From Treponema sp. (GTDB taxonomy: Bacteria > Spirochaetota > Spirochaetia > Treponematales > Breznakiellaceae), in contig JAIRXN010000052.1 in NCBI GenBank assembly GCA_031268245.1, positions 1 through 5,196 of the forward strand: a stretch of 5,196 bases of DNA, in the 5' to 3' direction. A model generated the notes under the pieces. That model was not told the origin of the DNA. It did not search any database and worked only from the letters and a program-made list of their open reading frames with translations. Below are positions 1 through 4,424 of the stretch, one piece after another. How positions within the stretch are numbered: position 1 is the first letter of the stretch; each line of letters opens with the position of its first letter. The position numbers were made by a program, and so were the translations under genes.

Positions 1-99
1 GTCTGCCAGGTATTTCTCCTGACCGTTCCCTCCCTGCACGTACCAATCGGCGCCGGCCCCTATATCCCGTCGGATATACGTTACCCCTTTTACAAAATA
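1..99 (-). CDS. Possible partial reading frame leaving the window on the left
   Basis: A minus-strand frame is open for 33 codons from position 99 to the window edge. Its composition looks protein-like (segments TYIRRDIGAGADWYVQGG and KYLAD). A TGA lies directly upstream at 100-102, and the first possible start inside the frame is a GTG at codon 21. The piece could therefore be the downstream part of a broken gene, or chance. I do not recognise a family. It would run divergently from the methyltransferase gene. A 7-bp inverted repeat (TATATCC and GGATATA, 61-78) lies inside it. Confidence is low because only 33 codons are visible. Confidence 0.22.
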
Positions 100-129
100 T
101 CATAAAGTATTCGTGGTTACTCTCTACGG

Positions 130-160
130 AGCGCTGCTGCGTGAGCAAAGCGGCGGCGCT
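130..160 (+). repeat. GC-rich hairpin in the methyltransferase leader
   Basis: The arms AGCGCTGCTGC (130-140) and GCGGCGGCGCT (150-160) form an 11-bp stem if two G-U pairs are allowed, with a 9-nt loop. No T-run follows on the plus strand, so it is not a standard intrinsic terminator for upstream transcription. It sits 69 bases before the methyltransferase start and just before a second inverted repeat, so a role in the leader RNA is possible but unproven. Confidence 0.45.
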
Positions 161-165
161 AGCTA

Positions 166-223
166 AACCCGGCAAAACAAGGGATACTAAGGCATGAAAT
201 CAGGAAAAAACGATAGCCGGGTT
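166..223 (+). promoter_or_regulatory. Inverted repeat ending just before the methyltransferase start
   Basis: AACCCGGC (166-173) and GCCGGGTT (216-223) are perfect complementary arms. The right arm ends 5 nt before the ATG at 229. The 42-nt loop carries an AAGGGA purine run (179-184) and a short ORF beginning at 194. If the pairing forms in the mRNA, it would bury the region just upstream of the start codon, where I see no good Shine-Dalgarno sequence. This suggests control at the level of translation initiation. That is inference from pairing alone. Confidence 0.35.
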
Positions 224-238
224 GTATCATGGCAATAG
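194..238 (+). CDS. Short upstream ORF overlapping the methyltransferase start
   Basis: A 14-codon ORF (MKSGKNDSRVVSWQ) begins at ATG 194, about 9 nt after the purine run AAGGGA (179-184). It ends at TAG 236-238, 10 bases inside the methyltransferase gene and in a different frame. The methyltransferase ATG has no clear ribosome binding site of its own; the nearest purine stretch is some 24 nt upstream. The short ORF could therefore supply ribosomes by translational coupling. The peptide resembles nothing I know, and an ORF this short can arise by chance. Confidence 0.25.
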   Translation: MKSGKNDSRVVSWQ

Positions 239-1413
239 GCGACATAATCACGGTCAAAATAAACGAAGTAGTTGCCAGCGGGGACGGTCTTGCCCGCTTC
301 GGCAGCAAGGCTGTTTTTGCTAATAGAAGCTGTGTCGGTGAAACCGTTGTTGTCCGCGTGTATGCGGAACGACCAACCTGGATGCGGGCTGAGTTCCAAA
401 AAGTTATCGGCAAGGCATCTCCTGACAGGGTGCAGCCCCAGTGTGAATTGTACGGCGTATGCGGCGGCTGTACCATGCAGCATCTCCGCTATGAGGCGCA
501 GCTTGAGGCAAAGGTCGCGCGGTTTATAGACAAGTTCAGGCACGAAGCCGGTTTCCGTCCTCCGGAGCCGAGGGTAGTCCCTTCGTATCCCTGGGAATTT
601 CAGAATTACATGCACTTTTATGTAAAGAAGGAACCGAGGCCGGACGGGACTGTGGGCATGTCCCTCGGTTTTCCAACTGTCCAGGGCGACGAAATCGTTC
701 CGGTTGCAGACTGCCCCGTCGCCGATCCCCAGATCCGTTCGATCCTCCAGGAGGCGGCAAAAAGCGGGTCAATACCCCTGCCTGTCTATGCGGACAAGAT
801 TCTCATGTATGCTTGGCAAGGGTTGTTTTTATACGATACCGGTATGCGCAGGGGAACGGTGCGTATTCTGGACAAGGAAATCAAAGTCGATGTCGATGCC
901 TTTATTCCGAGCAATATCCCCATGATGGCGAGGCTCATCGCGGATCTTGTCGATATTGCCGATACGGCGGATCACAGCCGGCCTATGCTGGATATGTACT
1001 GCGGCATCGGCATGTTCAGCGCATTTCTGGCGGACGGCTTTTCCGGAACGGATTTGGTGGACGAAAACAAAAAAGCCATTGCCCTGGCCCGAACCAACGT
1101 TACCGCGAAGAACATACGGTTCTACGCGATGAAAGATCGTCGCTGGGCGCCTGATATACAGCCTCCGGCCGGCGCATACGGGTTCATGGTGATCGATCCG
1201 CCGTCCATGCAGGGGCTGCCCCGGAATATGTTGGAGTGGCTTATACAGAGCGGGCCGCCGCTTTTGGCGTACCGGTCGCAGGATACCGCTTCTTTTGGCA
1301 GGGATGCTAAAGCGCTGTGCGGCGCCGGTTACCGGCTTGCCCAGGTTACGATATATGACTTTTGTCCGCATACCGGGTTCACCGATACCCTCGCGGTATT
1401 CGAAAGAGGCTGA
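229..1413 (+). CDS. RlmD/TrmA-family RNA methyltransferase-like protein lacking the catalytic Cys
   Basis: This 394-residue protein has the RumA/RlmD layout. An N-terminal TRAM-like RNA-binding domain (about 1-62) is followed by an iron-sulfur site with C72, C78 and C81 (C-x5-C-x2-C) plus C162. The C-terminal Rossmann methyltransferase domain has motif I LDMYCGIGMFS (254-264) and DPP at 323-325. Family members transfer a methyl group from S-adenosylmethionine to C5 of uridine in rRNA or tRNA, using a Cys nucleophile and a Glu base. Aligned to E. coli RlmD without gaps over the last motifs, the nucleophile in YVSCNPAT falls on Gln351 (YRSQDTAS) and the base Glu on Asp386 (PHTGFTDT). The SAM-contacting Gln of F-x-Q-x-N appears as Pro227, and the acidic residue after motif I is Asp275. 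The reading frame is intact, which argues for a maintained but altered function. ATG 229 is the only start, since TAG lies in frame at 214. A hairpin follows the stop. Confidence 0.88.
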   Translation: MAIGDIITVKINEVVASGDGLARFGSKAVFANRSCVGETVVVRVYAERPTWMRAEFQKVIGKASPDRVQPQCELYGVCGGCTMQHLRYEAQLEAKVARFIDKFRHEAGFRPPEPRVVPSYPWEFQNYMHFYVKKEPRPDGTVGMSLGFPTVQGDEIVPVADCPVADPQIRSILQEAAKSGSIPLPVYADKILMYAWQGLFLYDTGMRRGTVRILDKEIKVDVDAFIPSNIPMMARLIADLVDIADTADHSRPMLDMYCGIGMFSAFLADGFSGTDLVDENKKAIALARTNVTAKNIRFYAMKDRRWAPDIQPPAGAYGFMVIDPPSMQGLPRNMLEWLIQSGPPLLAYRSQDTASFGRDAKALCGAGYRLAQVTIYDFCPHTGFTDTLAVFERG

Positions 1414-1419
1414 CACGTG

Positions 1420-1446
1420 TTTTTCCGGAGCAAGCCTCCGGGAAAA
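1420..1446 (+). terminator. Hairpin after the methyltransferase stop, probable terminator
   Basis: TTTTTCCGGAG (1420-1430) and CTCCGGGAAAA (1436-1446) pair over 11 bp, with one G-U pair and a 5-nt loop. The stem starts 7 bases after the methyltransferase stop codon. The position and the strong GC core fit an intrinsic terminator, but there is no T-run after the stem on either strand, so termination may be inefficient or the hairpin may mainly protect the mRNA 3' end. Confidence 0.5.
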
Positions 1447-1481
1447 AGATTCCCCCATCGAGAGAAATTGATATTTCCTGA

Positions 1482-1602
1482 CAAAATGGGCATCCCCGCC
1501 GCGCCCGGCAAGAGGAGGGCGGTCTGTTGGTAGTCTTTTCAACCTACCAGTCCATTGACGTAATCCATCAGGTTCAGAAGGCTCTGATAAAGGAAGGGGG
1601 AA
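1482..1602 (+). pseudogene. Fragment of a superfamily 2 (DEAD/DEAH, restriction-type) helicase
   Basis: The frame after TGA 1479-1481 reads about 40 codons and contains LLVVFSTYQSIDVI followed by HQVQKAL. The VVFSTYQSID-type string is characteristic of the segment before the DEAH box in large restriction-associated SF2 helicases, where it is followed by an aspartate/glutamate-rich Walker B motif. Here that motif is missing, and the sequence runs directly into an IS4-type transposase remnant near 1603. No start codon or ATPase P-loop is present. This is a relic of a gene more than ten times longer, probably part of a defence or restriction locus that was deleted. Recognition rests on one motif of about 14 residues, so confidence is moderate. 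Confidence 0.45.
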
Positions 1603-1859
1603 GCCTACAATCGTTGTGTCAATAAGCGATGCGGCCCCTGAATTGATACTTGATTTGTACCGGTAGCGGTGGCAGATAGAGCCGGCGTTCAAACGGTTAA
1701 AATCATTATTCAGATGCCATGAGATACCGGTGCATGTTGAACAGAGCGCCCGCTCATGGTTTTTACGGGAAACTGTTACTGGCGGCCCTTTGTGAGACCT
1801 GGGTAAACAAAGGGCGTTTTTCCCCCTCTGCGGGAAGGAACCCCCGATAAAGAGTGGTC
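1603..1859 (+). pseudogene. IS4-type transposase C-terminal remnant, copy 1
   Basis: The translation matches the tail of an IS4-group DDE transposase: SISDAAPELILDLYR, then the Y-(2)-R-(3)-E-(6)-K signature region ending AFKRLKSLFRCHEIPVH, then LAALCETWVNKGRFSPS. The copy is dead. A TAG (1664-1666) replaces the Gln codon inside the signature, an extra T in the run at 1760-1764 shifts the frame, and about 14 nt are missing near 1613 relative to the second copy at 4425-4848. Nucleotide similarity to that copy, which lies on the opposite strand, continues to the GTGGTC at 1854-1859 and then stops. This probably marks the end of the element or close to it. The N-terminal two thirds, including the first catalytic Asp residues, are absent. 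Confidence 0.75.
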
Positions 1860-1930
1860 TCTGTGGTGCGAACAGCGGCTTATGCTGGCCGTAGTAAAAT
1901 ATATACTTTTTGAGACCATCTCCCTGGCCA

Positions 1931-1961
1931 ATTTGTTTTCGCACGTATCGCGAAAACAAAT
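1931..1961. repeat. Perfect 12-bp inverted repeat upstream of a transposase
   Basis: ATTTGTTTTCGC (1931-1942) and GCGAAAACAAAT (1950-1961) are exact reverse complements separated by 7 nt. The site lies 30 bases upstream of the transposase ATG at 1991. No T-run follows on either strand, so it is not a simple terminator. It could be a regulator or recombinase binding site, or a hairpin that blocks read-through into the transposase mRNA. Its arms do not match the XerCD dif consensus as I remember it. Confidence 0.6.
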
Positions 1962-1990
1962 ACTGTTAGCCGGAAGTCGGGAGAACCAAG

Positions 1991-2393
1991 ATGAGCCTTG
2001 AGAAGCGGCGGGTCATAGAAGCGGAAGTCCAACGGCTGCAGGGTCTGACCGAGCTGTCGGTCTATGAGCTGGCCGGCTACGCCGGGGTTCCCCGGCGCAC
2101 CTGGGATGATTGGAAGGAGCGGGCCGGACAGGAGACCCGACACAACGGTCATCTGCCGAGGGAACACTGGCTCACCCCCGCAGGAGAGGCGGCGATAGTG
2201 GGGTATTGCCGGGAACGGATGGACTTTGGCTATCGCCTCCTGTGCCGGCAGATGGTGGACAAAAACATAGCGGCGGTATCCCCTCCAACGGTCTATAACG
2301 TCCTCAAACGCAACCATGTGACCAAGAAGTGGGTGAAATGGGGGAAGAACACAAGAAAGACTTTGACCAGCCCCCGGCAGTCCATGAACAATG
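1991..2393 (+). pseudogene. Integrase-type (rve) transposase, truncated before the DDE core
   Basis: ATG 1991 follows GGGAG (1979-1983) at good spacing. The product begins with a helix-turn-helix region (about residues 8-38, including YELAGYAGVPRRTWDDWK) and a second winged or HTH_21-like region (LTPAGEAAIVGYCRERMDFGYR, then VSPPTVYNVLKR). This layout belongs to IS3/IS481-like rve transposases. Near residue 115 the frame breaks. After KKW the family-like sequence continues in another frame as MGEEHKKDFDQP, then AVHEQ, consistent with loss of one nucleotide near 2330-2340. Homology ends at about 2391-2393, exactly where Trp-His and the first catalytic Asp of the DDE domain would follow. The uninterrupted ORF to 2425 has a nonsense tail. 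The element cannot transpose by itself. Confidence 0.72.
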
Positions 2394-2486
2394 CTACAAT
2401 ATGGAAGAATGTCAAGCGAAATTAAGCCATGCCAAGCAGTCAAAACCAGGGAAAAAGCCAAAAATGCTACAGTTTTGTGCTACAGT
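2392..2486. repeat. 95-bp segment bounded by TGCTACA(A/G)T repeats at two break points
   Basis: TGCTACAAT at 2392-2400 marks the place where transposase homology ends. TGCTACAGT at 2465-2473 and again at 2478-2486 (period 13) ends one base before the premature stop of the PIN toxin. The segment between the two broken genes thus begins and ends with the same 9-mer, with one mismatch. No gene is visible inside. It may be the residual end of a mobile element, or a scar left when one was deleted. Confidence 0.4.
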
Positions 2487-2636
2487 CTATTCATTGAGCG
2501 CTTGAGCGCTTACGATAATCTCGGAACCCACAAGAGTAATGGCTAAGAGTTCGTGACACTTGATATGCTTCTGGCTGCCATCATCGATTTTTGCATACAG
2601 CAGGATATTGGTGTCCAGAAAAACTCTACCTGGCAT
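2487..2636 (-). pseudogene. vapC: VapC-type PIN-domain toxin, truncated after 49 residues
   Basis: The product starts MPGRVFLDTNILLYAKID, the classic PIN-domain N terminus with catalytic Asp8, and runs to VSAQALNE, where Glu49 is the second conserved acidic residue. PIN toxins are metal-dependent RNases that cleave tRNA or other RNAs, and are usually 125-145 residues with three or four acidic active-site residues. Here a TAG follows Glu49 immediately, and the remaining two thirds with the last acidic residues are gone. No PIN-like sequence continues downstream in any frame. The start ATG lies inside the 3' end of the upstream antitoxin frame (11-base overlap), the usual arrangement for translational coupling in these operons. 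The break coincides with the repeat-bounded segment ending at 2486. The protein is almost certainly inactive. Confidence 0.8.
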
Positions 2637-2834
2637 GGGCTTCTTCTCGGCTTAACGGGGTAAAGGAGTCCACTTTTATAGGGGCATCAAGCCATTCAGC
2701 CTGCCGGTCCATATTTTGTGCATCGATTCAGCGGTTGTCTGTTTGATTTCCGCCTTTGCACTATAGGGGGCAAGCAAGGCAACCATCTGGTCAAGGCTCA
2801 TATCATCGTTTATCTGTAAGACGATTTCACTCAT
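2626..2834 (-). pseudogene. vapB: VapB-like antitoxin, frameshifted
   Basis: ATG 2834 follows AAGGAG (complement of 2840-2845) at 5-nt spacing. The first frame reads MSEIVLQINDDMSLDQMV and on to about residue 40 (AESMHKI), then runs to an early stop (52 codons in all). The expected antitoxin tail lies in another frame: DRQAEWLDAP, then FTPLSREEAHAR, ending at TAG 2626-2628. Loss of a single nucleotide around 2704-2712 explains the break. Repaired, the protein would have about 69 residues, normal for a VapB-like antitoxin that binds its PIN toxin through the C terminus and represses its own promoter through the N terminus. The toxin frame overlaps its end. With the toxin also broken, loss of the antitoxin would carry no cost. 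Confidence 0.72.
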
Positions 2835-2849
2835 AATAACTCCTTCGTA

Positions 2850-2878
2850 AATATACCAGAAATGGCAGATATATTCAA
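2850..2878 (-). promoter_or_regulatory. Promoter for the vapBC-type operon
   Basis: Read on the minus strand, TTGAAT (2878-2873) and TATATT (2855-2850) are separated by exactly 17 nt, and TG at the end of the spacer gives an extended -10. The likely start site near 2843 falls at the ribosome binding site, so the leader would be very short. The spacer and flanks include partly symmetric ATACCA and TGGCAGATAT segments that could be the autoregulatory operator bound by the antitoxin. That role is inferred, not shown. Confidence 0.55.
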
Positions 2879-2896
2879 AGTGGTCTACCGGAATTC

Positions 2897-2912
2897 AGTT
2901 ACTAAGTAACCC
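2897..2912. repeat. 16-bp palindromic site, copy 1
   Basis: AGTTACTAAGTAACCC contains the palindrome GTTACT-A-AGTAAC (2898-2910). It sits 1 base beyond the stop codon of the minus-strand gene at 2913-3316 and about 60 bases upstream of the vapB start. A near-identical copy lies at 3335-3350 in the same orientation, differing only at the central base of the palindrome. Confidence 0.7.
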
Positions 2913-3316
2913 CTATTCCCTAACCCCCAGCGGTTTTAACAAGGTCAGGAAATCCCAATAAACCGGTTCCCATGTTTCTTCGGGTATGCCCCTCCTTTTG
3001 CTCTCAGCGAAAAATGTGCTGGGGAGCGTTTCCAGAACCTCTTTTATTGCCGGATCGGTGTCAGCGATATTGATGGAACCTTCCCGAATCACCGGAGCCG
3101 CAACCCTAACCCATCCGGCATCTGGAGGTTTTTCTTAAACAAGTCTCGCCTTATAGCCCTGGGCTTTCATGTATTTCCGGTAACGCTTTTGCTTCTCAGC
3201 GTTAGATTGCCGCCTGGCAGACTTATCCTTCTCCCGTTTGACAACCTCCTCGATTTGATTTGTGGCCTCTTGTCCTTTTCCTGAGCGCCAGGTTCATTTA
3301 TGGGTTTTATTGACAT
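2913..3316 (-). pseudogene. Broken small gene of unknown function, flanked by palindromes
   Basis: ATG 3316 follows GGAGG at 5-nt spacing. The first about 15 codons (MSIKPINEPGAQEK) leave frame at the A-run complementary to 3274-3279. The coding signal then continues in another frame, with charged, lysine-rich sequence including SNAEKQKRYRKYMKAQGYKA. It is interrupted by TAA at 3135-3137, then resumes in the same frame with DAGWVRVAAPVIREGS, DTDPAIKEVLETLP and WEPVYWDFLTLLKPLG, to TAG 2913-2915. Total length fits a 134-residue protein after repair of one missing base and one nonsense codon. I do not recognise the family. The QKRYRKYMKAQG stretch loosely recalls small antitoxin-like proteins with RYRxxLRAxG motifs, but this is weak. 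It lies in tandem with the vapBC remnant, suggesting a run of small stability or addiction-type modules. Confidence 0.6.
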
Positions 3317-3334
3317 AGCGGCCTCCATTAAGTG

Positions 3335-3350
3335 AGTTACTTAGTAACCC
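3335..3350. repeat. 16-bp palindromic site, copy 2
   Basis: AGTTACTTAGTAACCC contains GTTACT-T-AGTAAC (3336-3348). It lies 19 bases upstream of the ATG at 3316 on the minus strand, close to where an operator or promoter element would sit. Together with copy 1, 438 bp away, it brackets the broken gene at 2913-3316 as a direct repeat. Confidence 0.7.
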
Positions 3351-3364
3351 GTAAGGAATCGGAT

Positions 3365-3554
3365 CACAGCAAACAGCAGGGAAACCGGATGCGTATTCTT
3401 TCCGGTCCTTCTGCTGTGGTACGGAAAGAAAGAGATCTACTAAGACGAGCCACAGTCAGTAAAAGTGGCAAAGTTTTTAGTCTTGGTTTTCGTTATACAC
3501 CGGGCTATTCTAATATAACGCCGCAGAAAAGTCGCCTCAAGAGCGACCATTTTT
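3365..3554 (+). other. Non-coding stretch with successive hairpins
   Basis: No convincing gene lies between about 3317 and 3706. Three structures occur in a row. The first pairs CAGCAG (3374-3379) and ACCGGA (3384-3389) with TCCGGT (3401-3406) and CTGCTG (3411-3416), and has an alternative outer pairing CACAGCA (3365-3371) with TGCTGTG (3412-3418). The second nests GCCAC/GTGGC (3449-3453, 3465-3469) inside CTAAGAC/GTCTTGG (3440-3446, 3480-3486). The third is GTCGC/GCGAC (3531-3547). A 74-codon GTG-started frame (3332-3556) runs across, but it lacks a ribosome binding site and resembles no family. A structured RNA is possible. Between 3557 and 3706 I see only very short ORFs, such as a 16-codon one at about 3640 after AAGGA. 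Confidence 0.35.
3527..3554 (+). terminator. Weak intrinsic-terminator-like hairpin
   Basis: GTCGC (3531-3535) and GCGAC (3543-3547) form a 5-bp GC-rich stem with a 7-nt loop, preceded by AAAA (3527-3530) and followed after CA by TTTTT (3550-3554). The A-run before and the T-run after would allow termination on either strand. It ends the hairpin-rich stretch on the plus strand and lies upstream of the small operon at 3766. The short stem makes it a weak candidate. Confidence 0.4.
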
Positions 3555-3765
3555 GAAAAGTTATAGGATATATTTTCTTTCTCATCGTGAAGTAGTATGG
3601 ATGTGGAAACGTGAAAATGACCAAGGCTGTTTGTAAGGAATGAACGGCATGATAAAAAAGACCAGGCGGAGGGCTGTCTTCCAGGGATAGTACCCAGGAG
3701 GCAGACGTGTCAAGAAGTTTTGGGGAAATCTCGCCGGGGCGTTCCATGCACAGAGGCTGGCATAG

Positions 3766-4188
3766 GTGTATGCGTGTCCGCGAACGTTTGTGTATTCACT
3801 TGGAAACACGAAACGACAAGCATGGGAATATTATTTTTCCGATTGTGCCGGAAGTTTCAAACCTCTGGCATACGACAATTATCATTACAGAAGCTGCAAA
3901 AAAGAAATCAGGGATGACTATTTCAAAGAAATAAGGGACATCCTCAACGGTTATTCCGACCGGCATGATAATTACAAGGAACTCTTTCTTGACTGTTTTA
4001 ACCGGATAAAAGGTCTCCTGCCCATAGAGGGCAGGGGATTCCGGTTTGAGTGGCTTGCTTTCGGGAAAGCCAAAGCAATTATCAGAAAATGGGAGGAAGA
4101 TCCCCTCGATGTTCTCTCTTATCTTGCCTGCGCTAAAGCAATCGAAGAAGCGGCAAACCATGAATATAAACGGCGTAACAGAAAGTAA
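3766..4188 (+). CDS. Hypothetical protein, first gene of a small operon
   Basis: This 140-codon frame has natural-looking protein composition from about residue 20 onward, including WEYYFSDCAGSFKPLAYDNYH, the charged helix-like EIRDDYFKEIRDILNGY, FRFEWLAFGKAKAIIRKWEE and a lysine/arginine-rich end. No signal peptide or membrane segment is visible, so it is probably cytosolic. I do not recognise a family. The start is uncertain. GTG 3766 follows an in-frame stop directly and lacks a strong ribosome binding site, while a perfect AGGAGG (complete 5 nt before GTG 3707) serves a different frame that stays open to 3934. A one-base error near 3800-3840 could join the two, meaning the gene may really start at 3707 and be frameshifted. 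A 7-bp hairpin (CCTGCCC/GGGCAGG, 4017-4035) lies in the coding region. The next gene follows after 12 bases. Confidence 0.5.
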   Translation: MYACPRTFVYSLGNTKRQAWEYYFSDCAGSFKPLAYDNYHYRSCKKEIRDDYFKEIRDILNGYSDRHDNYKELFLDCFNRIKGLLPIEGRGFRFEWLAFGKAKAIIRKWEEDPLDVLSYLACAKAIEEAANHEYKRRNRK

Positions 4189-4200
4189 GGGGAGGGTGTT

Positions 4201-4344
4201 ATGAAAGACGCTGATTGGGCGGAACGCCTCCGCAAACGCGAATTACGCATTATGCGCCGCGAGAAACTCCTGAGCTATAGGGCTCAGAAACGGAAACGGT
4301 ATCTGGAAGATGTAAAAGCCTCTGTTATAGAAATTGAGAGGTGA
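4201..4344 (+). CDS. Small basic hypothetical protein, 47 residues
   Basis: ATG 4201 follows a strong purine-rich ribosome binding site (AGGGGAGGG, spacing about 5) and starts 12 bases after the upstream stop. The product is highly charged: it opens MKDADWAERLRKRELRIM, continues with many Arg and Lys residues and ends VIEIER. It is predicted to be one or two amphipathic helices with a possible nucleic-acid-binding character. No known family is recognised. Its stop overlaps the start of the next frame as GTGA (4341-4344), a hallmark of translational coupling. The strong initiation signal and tight spacing support a real gene despite its size. Confidence 0.6.
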   Translation: MKDADWAERLRKRELRIMRREKLLSYRAQKRKRYLEDVKASVIEIER

Positions 4345-4415
4345 CACAGAAACTCCGGGAAGACAACAAGCAGGTCAGGCCGGTTCGCAAACGGCCGGGG
4401 CCGGGCATCTTTAAT
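4341..4415 (+). pseudogene. Start of a third operon gene, cut by an IS4-type remnant
   Basis: GTG 4341 overlaps the TGA of the preceding gene by four bases. About 24 codons (MTQKLREDNKQVRPVRKRPG, then PGIF) follow before the frame enters sequence shared with the other IS4-type copy at about 4416. The frame stays open beyond that to 4565, but that part is the antisense of the transposase remnant and is not expected to be native. The product's function cannot be guessed from the remaining residues, which are basic and proline-rich. The junction suggests that insertion of the element removed the rest of the operon. Confidence 0.42.
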
Positions 4416-4424
4416 GACCACACT

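Noticed and set aside
829..1959. Long minus-strand open frame of 376 codons
   Set aside because: It is antisense to the methyltransferase gene and to the IS4-type remnant, has arginine- and proline-rich shadow-like composition, and matches no family. The plus-strand gene explains the openness.
1931..1961. Inverted repeat as a chromosome dimer resolution (dif) site
   Set aside because: The spacer is 7 rather than 6 nt and the arms do not resemble the XerC/XerD consensus.
1880..2461. Minus-strand open frame of 193 codons
   Set aside because: It lies antisense to the transposase at 1991-2393, whose domains are recognisable. The minus translation shows no motif.
2494..2511. Tandem TTGAGCGC repeat
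   Set aside because: It falls inside the toxin remnant and encodes S-A-Q-A-L-N at the normal length for PIN proteins, so it is explained by codon choice rather than expansion.
2897..3350. Palindromic sites as integron attC sites
   Set aside because: Integron gene cassettes are known in Treponema, but the sequence does not fit the GTTRRRY/RYYYAAC core, and the sites are far shorter than attC.
3332..3556. 74-codon plus-strand ORF starting with GTG inside the palindrome
   Set aside because: There is no ribosome binding site, the start lies within the palindromic site, no family resemblance was found, and the stretch is dominated by inverted repeats. Kept only as an alternative explanation for that region.
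3505..3809. Overlapping minus-strand ORFs of 75-80 codons
   Set aside because: No recognisable motif or ribosome binding site was seen, and they overlap each other and the plus-strand operon start.
4017..4035. 7-bp hairpin CCTGCCC/GGGCAGG
   Set aside because: It lies inside a likely coding frame with no T-run after it. A chance inverted repeat is sufficient.
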